From: Sphingomonas lacusdianchii
Lineage (GTDB): Bacteria; Pseudomonadota; Alphaproteobacteria; Sphingomonadales; Sphingomonadaceae
Direction of reading: 5' to 3'
Assembly: GCF_022664395.1 (NCBI RefSeq)
Contig: NZ_JAKRET010000005.1
Location: 186,001 to 250,000, forward strand
Length of the DNA stretch: 64,000 nt
The position numbers and the translations under genes are program-made. This document shows positions 1-9,748 of this stretch, piece after piece; the stretch's first letter is position 1; each line of letters begins with the position of its first letter. The notes under the pieces were generated by a model. The model was given only the letters and a program-made list of their open reading frames with translations. It did not search any database and was not told the DNA's origin.

Positions 1-230
1 CCGATGCCGAAGCCGAAAAGCTCGCACCCGAACTCGGCAACATCCTCGGCTTCATCGAGCAACTGGGCGAGGTCGATACCAGCGGCGTCGAGCCGATGAC
101 CGCCGTCATCCCCAATCATCTGCGCCTGCGCGACGATGTCGTCACCGATGGCGATGTGCGCGACAAGGTGCTCGCCAACGCGCCGCAGGGCGAGCATGGC
201 TTTTTCACCGTTCCGAAAGTGATCGAATAG
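1..230 (+). CDS. gatC: GatC, C-terminal part (cut by window edge)
   Basis: This is the C-terminal 75 residues of the C subunit of Asp-tRNA(Asn)/Glu-tRNA(Gln) amidotransferase, the small subunit that clamps GatA to GatB. The reading frame is open from base 3 to a TAG at 228-230. The stretch [21 protein letters not shown], followed by the late motif [10 protein letters not shown], is typical GatC. The start lies outside the window. Its TAG shares one base with the GTG start of gatA, so the two are probably translationally coupled. Confidence 0.93.
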   Translation, partial: DAEAEKLAPELGNILGFIEQLGEVDTSGVEPMTAVIPNHLRLRDDVVTDGDVRDKVLANAPQGEHGFFTVPKVIE

Positions 231-1711
231 TGTCGAACCTGACCGACCTTGGCGTCGCTGCGATCCGCGACGGCGTGCGCGGCGGCGAATTCTCCGCCCG
301 CGACGTCGCCGATGCGTTCATCGACGCGGTCGCCGCTGCGAAGCCGCTCAACGCGTTCCTCGTCGAAACCCCCGACCATGCGCTGGCCGCCGCGAAGGTG
401 GCCGACGATGCGCGCGCGGCGGGTGAAACGCTCAAGCCGCTGGCCGGCGTGCCGATCGGCATGAAGGACCTGTTCTGCACGCGGGGCGTCGAGACGACGG
501 CGGCGAGCGGCATTCTGAAGGGGTTCGTTCCGCAATATGAATCGACGGTTTCCGGTAATCTGTGGAATGCCGGTGCGGGCATGCTCGGCAAGCTGAACCT
601 CGACCAGTTCGCCATGGGGTCGTCCAACGAGACCAGCGCGTTCGGCAATGTCATCTCGCCATGGCGGCGGCCGGGCGATACCGCGCCGCTCGCGCCGGGC
701 GGATCGTCGGGCGGGTCGTCGGCGGCGATCGCGGCGCGGCTGTGCCCGGCGGCGACCGGCACCGATACCGGCGGGTCGATCCGTCAGCCCGCCGCGTTCG
801 TCGGCATTACCGGCATCAAACCGACCTATGGCCGCTGCTCGCGCTACGGCGTCGTCGCCTTCGCCTCCTCGCTCGATCAGGCGGGGCCGATGGCGCACGA
901 CGTGCGCGACTGCGCGATCATGCTGGAGGCTATGGCCGGCTTCGATCCGAAGGATGCGACCTCGCTCGATCTGCCGGTTCCGGCTTGGGAAGCGGGGCTG
1001 AACGCCGACCTGCGCGGCAAGCGCGTCGGTATCCCCAAGGAATATCGCGTCGACGGCATGCCGGCCGAGATCGAGGCGCTGTGGCAACAGGGCATCGACT
1101 GGCTGAAGGATGCGGGGGCGGAGATCGTCGAGGTCTCGCTGCCGCACACCAAATATGCGCTGCCGGCCTATTACATCATCGCGCCGGCCGAGGCGTCGTC
1201 GAACCTCGCCCGCTATGACGGCGTGCGCTATGGCCAGCGGGTGCTGCCCGATGGGGCGGGGCTACAGGACATGTATGCCGCGACCCGCGCCGCCGGCTTC
1301 GGTGACGAGGTGAAGCGCCGGATCATGATCGGCACCTATGTGCTCTCCGCCGGCTTCTACGACGCCTATTATACGCAGGCGCAGAAGGTGCGGACGCTGA
1401 TCGCCCGCGATTTCGAGCAGGCATTCGAGCAGTGCGACGTGCTGCTCACCCCGACCGCGCCGTCCGCCGCATTCGTCTTGGGCGAGAAGAGTGCCGACCC
1501 GATTGCGATGTATCTGAACGACGTCTTCACCGTGCCGTCGTCGCTCGCCGGCCTGCCCGCGATGAGCGTGCCGGGCGGGGTCGACAAGGATGGCCTGCCG
1601 CTGGGGTTGCAAGTGATCGGCAAGCCGCTCGACGAGCAGGGCGTGCTCAACGCCGGGCTGGCGCTCGAACAGCGGGCCGGGTTCGTCGCGCGTGCGGAAA
1701 AATGGTGGTGA
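230..1711 (+). CDS. gatA: Asp-tRNA(Asn)/Glu-tRNA(Gln) amidotransferase subunit A
   Basis: GatA hydrolyses glutamine and passes ammonia to GatB for transamidation of mischarged tRNA in the cytoplasm. The protein has 493 residues, the usual family length. The amidase signature is intact: Lys79 in [10 protein letters not shown], cis-Ser159 in GGSSGGSS and the nucleophile Ser183 in [10 protein letters not shown] form the Ser-cisSer-Lys triad by spacing. The GTG start at 230 overlaps the gatC stop by one base. gatB follows after 171 bases that may hold a small ORF. Confidence 0.97.
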   Translation: MSNLTDLGVAAIRDGVRGGEFSARDVADAFIDAVAAAKPLNAFLVETPDHALAAAKVADDARAAGETLKPLAGVPIGMKDLFCTRGVETTAASGILKGFVPQYESTVSGNLWNAGAGMLGKLNLDQFAMGSSNETSAFGNVISPWRRPGDTAPLAPGGSSGGSSAAIAARLCPAATGTDTGGSIRQPAAFVGITGIKPTYGRCSRYGVVAFASSLDQAGPMAHDVRDCAIMLEAMAGFDPKDATSLDLPVPAWEAGLNADLRGKRVGIPKEYRVDGMPAEIEALWQQGIDWLKDAGAEIVEVSLPHTKYALPAYYIIAPAEASSNLARYDGVRYGQRVLPDGAGLQDMYAATRAAGFGDEVKRRIMIGTYVLSAGFYDAYYTQAQKVRTLIARDFEQAFEQCDVLLTPTAPSAAFVLGEKSADPIAMYLNDVFTVPSSLAGLPAMSVPGGVDKDGLPLGLQVIGKPLDEQGVLNAGLALEQRAGFVARAEKWW

Positions 1712-1890
1712 ACCTGTTCGACTGGTTGGAGGCGCTCGGCGATCTTGCCGGCGCCCTCGACTGGTCGAGCAAGCGCAACGATGATCGTCCTGCACGCCGT
1801 AGAGTGATCGAACGGCAGGAAAAGACGGAACGGCGCGAACGGCATCGACTGTTCCGGCGCCCAGAACGTGGATTGAACGAGAATGACTGA
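1702..1890 (+). CDS. possible small basic protein between gatA and gatB
   Basis: A 62-codon frame begins with ATG inside the last codons of gatA and ends with a TGA that overlaps the gatB start (ATG at 1883) by 8 bases. It therefore fills the only gap in the gatCAB operon. The product begins with a short acidic/hydrophobic helix ([18 protein letters not shown]) and then becomes strongly basic ([17 protein letters not shown]). I recognise no family. The overlap geometry favours a coupled gene, but it could be a chance frame in GC-rich DNA, so it is listed with low confidence. Confidence 0.4.
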   Translation: MVVNLFDWLEALGDLAGALDWSSKRNDDRPARRRVIERQEKTERRERHRLFRRPERGLNEND

Positions 1891-3367
1891 GTCCACCTAC
1901 CGCATCCGTGGCGCGACCGGCGACTGGGAGGTCGTGATCGGCCTTGAAGTCCATGCGCAGGTCACGTCGAACGCCAAGCTGTTTTCCGGCGCGGCGACCG
2001 CGTTCGGCGCCGAGCCGAACACGCAGGTGTCGCTGGTCGACGCGGCAATGCCGGGCATGTTGCCGACCCCGAACCGCGAATGCATCCGGCAGGCGGTGCG
2101 GACCGGCATGGCGATCGATGCGGTCATCAACAAATGGTCGCGCTTCGACCGCAAGAATTATTTCTACGCCGATCTGCCGCAGGGTTATCAGATCAGCCAG
2201 CTCTACCACCCGCTGGTCGGCGAGGGCGTGGTCGAGATCGTGCTGGACGAGAAGGACCCGAACAGCGTGCCCAAGGCGATCGGGGTCGAGCGCATCCATG
2301 TCGAGCAGGATGCCGGCAAGCTGATGCACGACCAGCATCCGACGCGTTCCTATGTCGATCTCAACCGTTCGGGCGTCGCGCTGATGGAAATCGTCAGCCG
2401 TCCCGACATGCGTTCTCCCGCCGAAGCAGGGGCTTATCTGTCGAAGCTCCGAACGATTCTCCGTTATGTCGGGTCTTGCGACGGCAATATGGACCAGGGG
2501 TCGATGCGCGCCGACGTCAACGTATCGGTGCGCCGTCCGGGCGAGGAATTCGGTACCCGGACCGAGACGAAGAACGTCAATTCGGTGCGCTTCGTCATGG
2601 CGGCGATCGAATATGAGGCGAACCGGCAGGTCGCGGTGATCGAGGATGGCGGTCGCATCGTGCAGGAAACCCGTTTGTTCGATCCGGACAAGGGCGTGAC
2701 GCGGTCGATGCGGTCAAAGGAAGACGCGCACGATTATCGCTACTTTCCCGATCCCGACCTGTTGCCGCTCGAACTGGACGATGCTTTCCTCGAGGAATGC
2801 CGCGCGTCGCTGCCTGAGCTGCCCGACGCCAAGCGCAAGCGCTATGAAGGCGAACTCGGCCTGTCGGCATATAATGCGGCGGTGCTGACCGCCGAGGTCG
2901 AAACGGCGCGCTGGTTCGAAGCGCTGCTGGCAGAATGCGGTTCGGACGTGCCGGCAAAGTCGGCCGCCAACTGGTTGATTTCCGACCTGTATGGCGCACT
3001 GAATCGTCTGGGCAAGACGATCGGTGACAGCCCGGTGTCGCCGGCACAGGGCGCGGAACTGCTCAAGCTGGTCGCCGATGGCACGCTGTCGGGCACGCTG
3101 TCGAAGCAGGTCTTCGAGATCATGCTCGAAACCGGGCAGGGCGCGAATGCCATTGTCGAGGAGCGTGGGCTCAAGCAGACCAGCGACACCGGCGCGATCG
3201 AGGCGGTGATCGCCGAGGTCATGGAAAAGAACGCCGACAAGGTGGCCGACTATCGTGGTGGCAAGGACAAGCTGTTCGGCTTCTTCGTCGGTCAGACGAT
3301 GAAGGCGATGGGTGGCAAGGCCAATCCCGGCGTAGTCAACGACCTGCTGAAGAAGGCGCTGGGATGA
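1883..3367 (+). CDS. gatB: Asp-tRNA(Asn)/Glu-tRNA(Gln) amidotransferase subunit B
   Basis: GatB binds the misacylated tRNA, activates its side-chain carboxylate with ATP and adds the ammonia delivered by GatA. The protein has 494 residues. The N-terminal catalytic domain shows GLEVHAQ (20-26) and the family signature [12 protein letters not shown] (about 95-106). The C-terminal half carries the helical/YqeY tRNA-binding region ending [17 protein letters not shown]. The ATG at 1883 is the only start that retains the VIGLEVHAQ beta strand in normal position. The stop overlaps the next gene's ATG (ATGA). Confidence 0.97.
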   Translation: MTESTYRIRGATGDWEVVIGLEVHAQVTSNAKLFSGAATAFGAEPNTQVSLVDAAMPGMLPTPNRECIRQAVRTGMAIDAVINKWSRFDRKNYFYADLPQGYQISQLYHPLVGEGVVEIVLDEKDPNSVPKAIGVERIHVEQDAGKLMHDQHPTRSYVDLNRSGVALMEIVSRPDMRSPAEAGAYLSKLRTILRYVGSCDGNMDQGSMRADVNVSVRRPGEEFGTRTETKNVNSVRFVMAAIEYEANRQVAVIEDGGRIVQETRLFDPDKGVTRSMRSKEDAHDYRYFPDPDLLPLELDDAFLEECRASLPELPDAKRKRYEGELGLSAYNAAVLTAEVETARWFEALLAECGSDVPAKSAANWLISDLYGALNRLGKTIGDSPVSPAQGAELLKLVADGTLSGTLSKQVFEIMLETGQGANAIVEERGLKQTSDTGAIEAVIAEVMEKNADKVADYRGGKDKLFGFFVGQTMKAMGGKANPGVVNDLLKKALG

Positions 3368-3993
3368 TGAAGACGACGCGACGCGCGCTGCTGGTGGCAT
3401 TTGCCTGTGTCGGGCCGGCATGGGCCCAGACGCCCGCTCCGCAACCGGCCGCCGAGCCGCCGCTGCCGCGCGTCGCGATCGTCACCACCGCCGGCACGCT
3501 GACTGTCGAGGTCGAGGTGAAGCGTGCGCCGATTACCGCCGCCAATTTCCTGCGCTATATCGACCAGAAGCGGCTCGACGGCGTCAGCTTCTACCGCATC
3601 GTGAAGGTCGGGCCGGAATTCGGCTTTGTCCAGTTCGGCCCGCATACCGATGTCAAGAAGATGCTGCCCCCGATCAAGCACGAACCGACGACGCAGACCG
3701 GGCTGTCGCATACCGACGGCACGCTGTCGGTCGCGCGACTGGGCATCGGCACCGCGCGCGGCGAGTTCACGATCTCGGTCGGCGACCAGCGACGTGCGCT
3801 GGATGCGGCGCCGGGCGTGCCGGCGGACGGGCAGGGCTATGCCGCCTTCGCCCGTATCGTCGACGGTCGCGATGTACTGCTGAAAATCCTCGACACGCCG
3901 GTCGATCCGGCCAAGGCGAGTAACGGCGCATTCAAAGGCGAGATGCCCGCCGCGCCGGTGCGGATCCTCACTGCGCGGCGGGTAACCGGGTAA
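3364..3993 (+). CDS. secreted cyclophilin-type peptidyl-prolyl isomerase (divergent)
   Basis: A 209-residue protein with a Sec signal peptide (about 1-21, ending AWA before QTPAP), so probably periplasmic. The cyclophilin fold is visible from [15 protein letters not shown] through FYRIV (Arg78 corresponds to the catalytic Arg) and FVQFGP. The usual QGGD motif is replaced by QFGP and the central loop is rewritten ([20 protein letters not shown]). Isomerase activity may therefore be weak or changed. It is coupled to gatB by an ATGA overlap, an operon position with no obvious functional link. Confidence 0.88.
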   Translation: MMKTTRRALLVAFACVGPAWAQTPAPQPAAEPPLPRVAIVTTAGTLTVEVEVKRAPITAANFLRYIDQKRLDGVSFYRIVKVGPEFGFVQFGPHTDVKKMLPPIKHEPTTQTGLSHTDGTLSVARLGIGTARGEFTISVGDQRRALDAAPGVPADGQGYAAFARIVDGRDVLLKILDTPVDPAKASNGAFKGEMPAAPVRILTARRVTG

Positions 3994-4016
3994 AGGGGCG
4001 TATCATCGGTCGCGAC

Positions 4017-4097
4017 GTCACCCCAGCGAAGGCTGGGGTCTCGCGCCGCTCCTACGCGGCCAGCCGACCGGGAGATTCCAGCGTGCGCTGGAATGAC
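4017..4097. repeat. REP-like doublet of two hairpins
   Basis: Two short palindromes face each other: CCCCAGCgaaGGCTGGGG at 4021-4038 and TTCCAGCGtgCGCTGGAA at 4077-4094, bounded by GTCA and TGAC. This head-to-head arrangement is that of bacterial extragenic palindromic (REP/BIME) elements. It lies between convergent genes and may also stop transcription. Confidence 0.6.
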
Positions 4098-4124
4098 CTG
4101 GCTGAAAAGGTTTTGGTGGCGATC

Positions 4125-4343
4125 CTACTGCCCGTCCCCCTCCTGATTGCGGACGACGCCGCCGGAACCACCTGCCGTATCCGGCGAGACGGTCGGTTCG
4201 GTCGGCGAGATCGCGCCAAGATCGGTCCCGCCCCGCTCGATGTCGCCGTTGACGGAGTCGACCGCCTTCTCGATATCGCTGCGGCGATCGGTCTCGCCTT
4301 CCGGCGGGCTGTCGGGGTGGCTGCTGCGATCGCGATCGCTCAT
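4125..4343 (-). CDS. small hydrophilic protein of unknown function
   Basis: A 72-residue acidic, Ser/Pro/Gly-rich protein without signal peptide or membrane segment, so probably disordered and cytoplasmic. The middle (DIEKAVDSVNGDIERGGTDL) could form a short amphipathic helix. Its ATG comes one base after the stop of the proline-rich gene at 4345-4575, and a GGAAGGAAA-type ribosome-binding site lies inside the end of that gene. The two are therefore read as a two-gene minus-strand operon. I recognise no family. Confidence 0.6.
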   Translation of the reverse strand: MSDRDRSSHPDSPPEGETDRRSDIEKAVDSVNGDIERGGTDLGAISPTEPTVSPDTAGGSGGVVRNQEGDGQ

Positions 4344-4344
4344 G

Positions 4345-4575
4345 TCAGTTTCCTTCCATCACGGGTTGGCCGGGTACCGGGGTTACCCCCGGATCACCGC
4401 CGGGCATCGGGCTGGGCACGTCGATATCGGGGCCCGGCACGTCGATTTCGGGCGGCGGCGCAGTCGGCTGGCCCGGTTCGGTTTGCGGAACGGGCTGTTC
4501 GGGCGGCGGCGCGGTCGGCGCAACGCCGGGATCGGGGGCGGGGGTCTCGGCGGGGATCGGTGGTTCGACGGGCAT
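4345..4575 (-). CDS. very proline-rich acidic small protein
   Basis: A 76-residue protein in which about a third of residues are proline, with near-repeats such as EIDVPGPDIDVPSP. It has no cysteine, signal peptide or membrane helix. The start is set by an AAGGAGAG ribosome-binding site about 7 bases upstream of the ATG, which supports real translation. It lies between tRNA-Leu (opposite strand) and the REP doublet, and a second small gene follows directly. The composition suggests an extended, disordered protein; the function is unknown. Confidence 0.62.
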   Translation of the reverse strand: MPVEPPIPAETPAPDPGVAPTAPPPEQPVPQTEPGQPTAPPPEIDVPGPDIDVPSPMPGGDPGVTPVPGQPVMEGN

Positions 4576-4712
4576 GAAAATGCTCTCCTTCGCTCTATCC
4601 AACGCGTCCGATGGATGCGGGTTGCGGTCGCCATGCAACTCTGCGAAGCGTGGCGACTTGCCCCGGCGTGCATGGCTGCTATAGACGCGCCCGTGCCGGC
4701 GGCGTCCGCTCG

Positions 4713-4797
4713 GCGGGCGTGGCGGAACTGGTAGACGCGCTGGATTTAGGTTCCAGTATCGAAAGATGTGGGGGTTCGACTCCCTTCGCCCGCACCA
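4713..4797 (+). tRNA. tRNA-Leu (anticodon UAG)
   Basis: An 85-base class II tRNA with 7-bp acceptor GCGGGCG/CGCCCGC, the anticodon arm CTGGA-TTTAGGT-TCCAG giving UAG, a long variable arm, the TTCGA T-loop and encoded CCA. It is immediately upstream of tig. Confidence 0.97.
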
Positions 4798-4863
4798 GTG
4801 ACGCCGCCGCCCGGTCGAGGCTGGAGCCGCCCCGAATCGATTCCTTTGACGAAAGCTTCGAGA

Positions 4864-6492
4864 ATGCAGACTGTCGAGACGTTGAACGAGGGCCTGAAGC
4901 GCGCCTACACGCTGACCATCACCGCGGCCGAGGTGGACGCGAAGGTCGATGCCGAAGTGAAGCGCGTTGCGCCGACCGTGAAGATGCCCGGCTTCCGCCC
5001 CGGCAAGGTGCCCGCGAACCTGATCCGCAAGATGCATGGCGAAGCGCTGTCGCAGGATGCGCTCAACAGCTCGATCCAGGACGGCATCCAGACGCTGATC
5101 GCCGAACAGAAGCTGCGCCCGGCCACCGCGCCGCAGGTCTCGCTGGACGGCACCTATGCCCCCGGTCAGGACGCTGCGGTCACCGTGTCGCTGGAAGTGC
5201 TGCCCGACGTGCCGGCCCCGGCGATCGACGGGCTGAAGCTGGAGCGCCTGACCGTTCCGGCCGACGAATCGGTCGTCGATCAGCAGCTCGAGCAGCTTGC
5301 CAGCAACAACAAGCGGCATGACGACGCCGAGGATGGCCATGAAGCCGCGACCGGCGATCTGGTCGTGATGGATTTCGTCGGCAAGGTCGACGGCGTTGCC
5401 TTTGACGGCGGCACGGGCGAAGGCATGTCGATCGAGATCGGCTCGGGCCGTCTGATCCCCGGCTTTGAAGACCAGCTGGTCGGCGTCAAGAAGGGCGACG
5501 AAAAGACGATCGAAGTCACCTTCCCTGAAGATTATCAGGCCGAGAATCTGAAGGGCAAGGCCGCAACCTTCGACCTGAAGATCACCGACGTGAAGGTTCC
5601 GGCCGAGGGCGGACCGGACGATGAGTTCGCCAAGTCGCTGGGTCTCGAAAGCCTCGAGCAGCTGCGCGGCCTCATCAAGGGGCAGATCGAGCAGGAACTG
5701 AACGGCCTGACCCGCACCCATATGAAGCGCAAGCTGCTCGACCAGCTCGCCGCCGGCCATGATTTCGAAGTGCCGCCGTCGATGGTCGAGGCCGAGTTCG
5801 ACCAGATCTGGGCGCAGCTTCAGCACGAAGCCGGCCATGAAGCCGATCCGGAAGCGGCGCGCGCCGAACTGGAAGCCGAGCGTGAGGATTACCGTCAGAT
5901 CGCCGTCCGTCGCGTTCGCCTCGGCCTGCTGCTGTCGGAAATCGGCCAGGCCAACGGCATCGAGGTCAGCCAGCAGGAAATGCAGCGCCTGATCATGCAG
6001 GCTGCGCAGCAGTACGGCCCGCAGGATCGCCAGCGCTTCATGCAGTATGTCCAGCAGGAGCCGATGGCGGCCGCTCAGCTGCGCGCCCCGCTCTATGAGG
6101 ACAAGGTCGTCGACTTCCTGTTCGGCAAGGCGGAGATCACCGACCGCGAAGTGACGCGCGAGGAACTCGAAGCCGAGATCGAGAGCGAGGAAGGCGCGGT
6201 GCCGCATGTGCATGGCCCGGGCTGTGGTCACGATCACGGCCATGACCACGATCATGACCATGCCGAAGCCCAGCCGGTGACGGCGAAGGACGTCGAGCCG
6301 GCTTCGCCGGATGCTCCGGCTCAAGCCGAGGCGCCGAAGAAGAAGGCCGCGACCCGCAAGGCACCGGCAAAGAAGGCCGAAGCGGCGCCGGCCGAAGAGG
6401 CTGCCGACGTTGCCGAGGGCGACGCCGCGCCGGCGCCGGCGAAGAAGCCGCGCGCCAAGAAGAAGGTCGAGACCGAAGCCAGCGAAGGCTGA
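4864..6492 (+). CDS. tig: trigger factor with His-rich and Lys/Ala-rich C-terminal tail
   Basis: Trigger factor is the ribosome-bound chaperone/prolyl isomerase that meets nascent chains. The protein has 542 residues (E. coli about 432). The ribosome-binding signature GFRPGKVP is at 43-50, the FKBP-like PPIase domain at about 155-245, and the helical chaperone domain runs to about 435. It continues in an unusual tail: a histidine-rich segment (448-466) and then an alanine/lysine/proline region (491-534) resembling histone-H1-like tails. A longer in-frame GTG start lies inside tRNA-Leu and is rejected; the ATG at 4864 begins the normal MQTVETLNEG terminus. A terminator follows. Confidence 0.96.
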   Translation: MQTVETLNEGLKRAYTLTITAAEVDAKVDAEVKRVAPTVKMPGFRPGKVPANLIRKMHGEALSQDALNSSIQDGIQTLIAEQKLRPATAPQVSLDGTYAPGQDAAVTVSLEVLPDVPAPAIDGLKLERLTVPADESVVDQQLEQLASNNKRHDDAEDGHEAATGDLVVMDFVGKVDGVAFDGGTGEGMSIEIGSGRLIPGFEDQLVGVKKGDEKTIEVTFPEDYQAENLKGKAATFDLKITDVKVPAEGGPDDEFAKSLGLESLEQLRGLIKGQIEQELNGLTRTHMKRKLLDQLAAGHDFEVPPSMVEAEFDQIWAQLQHEAGHEADPEAARAELEAEREDYRQIAVRRVRLGLLLSEIGQANGIEVSQQEMQRLIMQAAQQYGPQDRQRFMQYVQQEPMAAAQLRAPLYEDKVVDFLFGKAEITDREVTREELEAEIESEEGAVPHVHGPGCGHDHGHDHDHDHAEAQPVTAKDVEPASPDAPAQAEAPKKKAATRKAPAKKAEAAPAEEAADVAEGDAAPAPAKKPRAKKKVETEASEG

Positions 6493-6514
6493 TCCTTCCC
6501 GACCGAACGGCTTG

Positions 6515-6553
6515 AAGGCCGTCCGCTTCCTGAACGGGAGCGGGCGGCCTTTT
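6515..6553 (+). terminator. rho-independent terminator of tig
   Basis: A GC-rich hairpin (AAGGCCGTCCGC ... GCGGGCGGCCTT) followed by TTTT, 22 bases after the tig stop. Confidence 0.8.
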
Positions 6554-6602
6554 GCTGTCGGGATGCTTGCTTTCGATGGCGGGGGATGTTGTACGGCCCG
6601 CC

Positions 6603-7529
6603 ATGTCCATGACCGTCGCCGTCCTGCTGCCCTGCTACAACGAAGAAGCCGCGATCGCCGCGACCGTGGCCGGTTTCCGCGCCGCGCTGCCGCAGGCGAC
6701 CGTCTATGTCTATGACAACAACTCCACCGACCGGACGGTCGACGTCGCGCGCGCCGCGGGCGCCGTGGTGCGGACCGAGCGGTTGCAGGGCAAGGGGGCG
6801 GTCGTGCGCCGCATGTTCGCCGATGTCGATGCCGACATCTATGTCATGGCCGATGGCGACGCGACCTATGATGCGGAGGCTGCGCCGCAACTGGTCGCGC
6901 GGCTGGTCGACGAGCAGCTTGATATGGTCGTCGGGCAACGGGTCAGCGAGGCGGAACTGGCCTATCGACGGGGGCACCGGTTCGGCAACGCGATGCTGAC
7001 CGGCATGCTGGCACGGCTGTTCGGGCGGAGTTTTACCGATATCCTGTCGGGGTATCGGGTATTCTCCCGCCGGTTCGTGAAGAGCTTTCCCTCCCTTTCG
7101 GCCGGGTTCGAGATCGAGACCGAGATCAGCGTCCATGCGCTGGAACTCCGCATGCCGGTCGCCGAGGTCGCGACGCGCTATTTCGCGCGACCGGAAGGAT
7201 CGGCGTCGAAGCTGTCGACCTATGGCGATGGCTTCCGGATCGCGCGGACGATCGCCACGCTGTACCGGATCGAACGGCCCCTGTGGTTCTTCGGGGCGAT
7301 CGGGCTGGCGTTGGCCGTGCTGGCGGTGGTCCTCGCGGTGCCGCTTGCCGTCACCTATGCGCAGACCGGGCTGGTGCCGCGTTTCCCGACCGCGATCCTC
7401 GCCACTGGTCTTGTCATTCTCGCGTCGCTCTGCCTGTTTTCGGGGTTGATCCTCGACACGGTGGTGCGCGGGCGGCGCGAGGTGCGACGGCTCGCCTATC
7501 TCGCGCATCGGGCACCCGGCGACCACTAA
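6603..7529 (+). CDS. family 2 glycosyltransferase with C-terminal membrane anchor
   Basis: A 308-residue GT2 enzyme. The Rossmann-like GT-A fold starts at VAVLLPCYNEE, with YDNNS at 37-41 and the metal/nucleotide DGD at 84-86. The C-terminal part has two hydrophobic segments (about residues 225-250 and 258-282) and a basic end, as in polyprenyl-phosphate hexose synthases (dolichol-P-mannose synthase-like). Its substrate cannot be told from sequence. The start at ATG 6603 is chosen because the GT motif begins within a few residues; ATGs at 6576 and 6609 are possible. It sits between tig and clpP, which are adjacent in many bacteria, so it looks like an insertion in that order. Confidence 0.85.
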   Translation: MSMTVAVLLPCYNEEAAIAATVAGFRAALPQATVYVYDNNSTDRTVDVARAAGAVVRTERLQGKGAVVRRMFADVDADIYVMADGDATYDAEAAPQLVARLVDEQLDMVVGQRVSEAELAYRRGHRFGNAMLTGMLARLFGRSFTDILSGYRVFSRRFVKSFPSLSAGFEIETEISVHALELRMPVAEVATRYFARPEGSASKLSTYGDGFRIARTIATLYRIERPLWFFGAIGLALAVLAVVLAVPLAVTYAQTGLVPRFPTAILATGLVILASLCLFSGLILDTVVRGRREVRRLAYLAHRAPGDH

Positions 7530-7563
7530 CCATCTTTCCGGGTGCGCTGCGGCAGGGTCGCCT

Positions 7564-7593
7564 CTTGCGTCGCCTCTCGCGAGCGCCGATGTA
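7564..7593 (+). promoter_or_regulatory. possible heat-shock (RpoH-type) promoter of clpP
   Basis: CTTG at 7564-7567 and CCGATGTA at 7586-7593 are separated by 18 bases, the spacing and general sequence of alphaproteobacterial sigma-32 promoters, 30 bases before the clpP ATG. This is inference from pattern only. Confidence 0.4.
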
Positions 7594-7622
7594 GGGGGCG
7601 AAATCTACTCAGCGGGAACCCA

Positions 7623-8252
7623 ATGCACGATATTCACGACGCCCTCGTCCCCATCGTCATCGAACAGTCGAGCCGCGGCGAGCGCAGCTTCGACATCTAT
7701 TCGCGTCTGCTGCGCGAACGGATCGTGTTCGTGACTGGCGGCGTCGAGGACCATATGGCCTCGCTCATCACCGCCCAGCTGCTGTTCCTCGAATCGGAAA
7801 ATCCGAAGAAGGACATCTGGATGTACATCAACTCGCCGGGCGGGGTGGTGACGGCCGGCATGGCGATTCACGATACGATGCAATATATCCGTCCGCGCGT
7901 CGGCACGGTCTGCATCGGCCAGGCGGCGTCGATGGGCAGCTTCCTGCTGGCGGCGGGCGAGCCGGGCATGCGCGTGGCGCTGACCAATGCCCGCATCATG
8001 ATCCACCAGCCCTCGGGCGGTGCGCAGGGCATGGCGTCGGACATCCAGATCCAGGCCAAGGAAATCCAGCGGATCAAGGACCGGATGAACGCGCTGTACG
8101 TGAAGTATACCGGCAAGCCGCTGGAGGAGATCGAGCGGGCGATGGATCGCGACACCTTCCTCGAGGCGGAGGAAGCCAAGGCGTTCGGGCTGGTCGATCA
8201 GGTGTTCGACAAGCGTCCGGGCGCACCCGAGGAAGCCACCCCGGCGGCATAA
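7623..8252 (+). CDS. clpP: ATP-dependent Clp protease proteolytic subunit
   Basis: ClpP is the serine peptidase barrel that degrades proteins unfolded by ClpX or ClpA. The protein has 209 residues. The triad is intact with E. coli spacing: Ser103 in [11 protein letters not shown], His128 in MIHQPSGG and Asp177 in [11 protein letters not shown]. The oxyanion region INSPGG is at 70-74. The ATG at 7623 gives the usual short propeptide. clpX follows 128 bases downstream. Confidence 0.98.
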   Translation: MHDIHDALVPIVIEQSSRGERSFDIYSRLLRERIVFVTGGVEDHMASLITAQLLFLESENPKKDIWMYINSPGGVVTAGMAIHDTMQYIRPRVGTVCIGQAASMGSFLLAAGEPGMRVALTNARIMIHQPSGGAQGMASDIQIQAKEIQRIKDRMNALYVKYTGKPLEEIERAMDRDTFLEAEEAKAFGLVDQVFDKRPGAPEEATPAA

Positions 8253-8313
8253 GCGGCCAAGCCGGCCGCGCCTCAACCGGCGGCGCGGTCGGGTAAAGTT
8301 TTAAGGCATTGCC

Positions 8314-8335
8314 GGATACAAGCCTGTGTGTATCC
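8314..8335. promoter_or_regulatory. inverted repeat upstream of clpX
   Basis: Perfect 7-bp arms GGATACA / TGTATCC separated by 8 bases lie 46 bases before the clpX ATG in the clpP-clpX gap. This could be an operator or a promoter-proximal structure. No regulator is known from the sequence. Confidence 0.3.
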
Positions 8336-8380
8336 TGACAGGCGGAAAGACGCGTCACGGCGACGCGGGAGATGAATTGA

Positions 8381-9646
<1,266 letters not shown>

Positions 9647-9671
9647 GCTGCATCGCCAACCATCGATAGAG

Positions 9672-9704
9672 ATGGGCGTCGGGCAACCGGCGCCCATTTC
9701 GTTT
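9672..9704 (+). terminator. likely terminator of clpX
   Basis: Hairpin ATGGGCGTCGG/CCGGCGCCCAT with a 4-base loop, followed by a T-rich TTCGTTTG. Confidence 0.65.
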
Positions 9705-9748
9705 GTGCGGGCTTTCGAAGGGCCGATTCGTCGGCTACCGGCTTCGTC

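Noticed and set aside
4768..4863. Upstream extension of trigger factor starting inside tRNA-Leu
   Set aside because: It would translate tRNA sequence; the ATG at 4864 gives the normal N-terminus.
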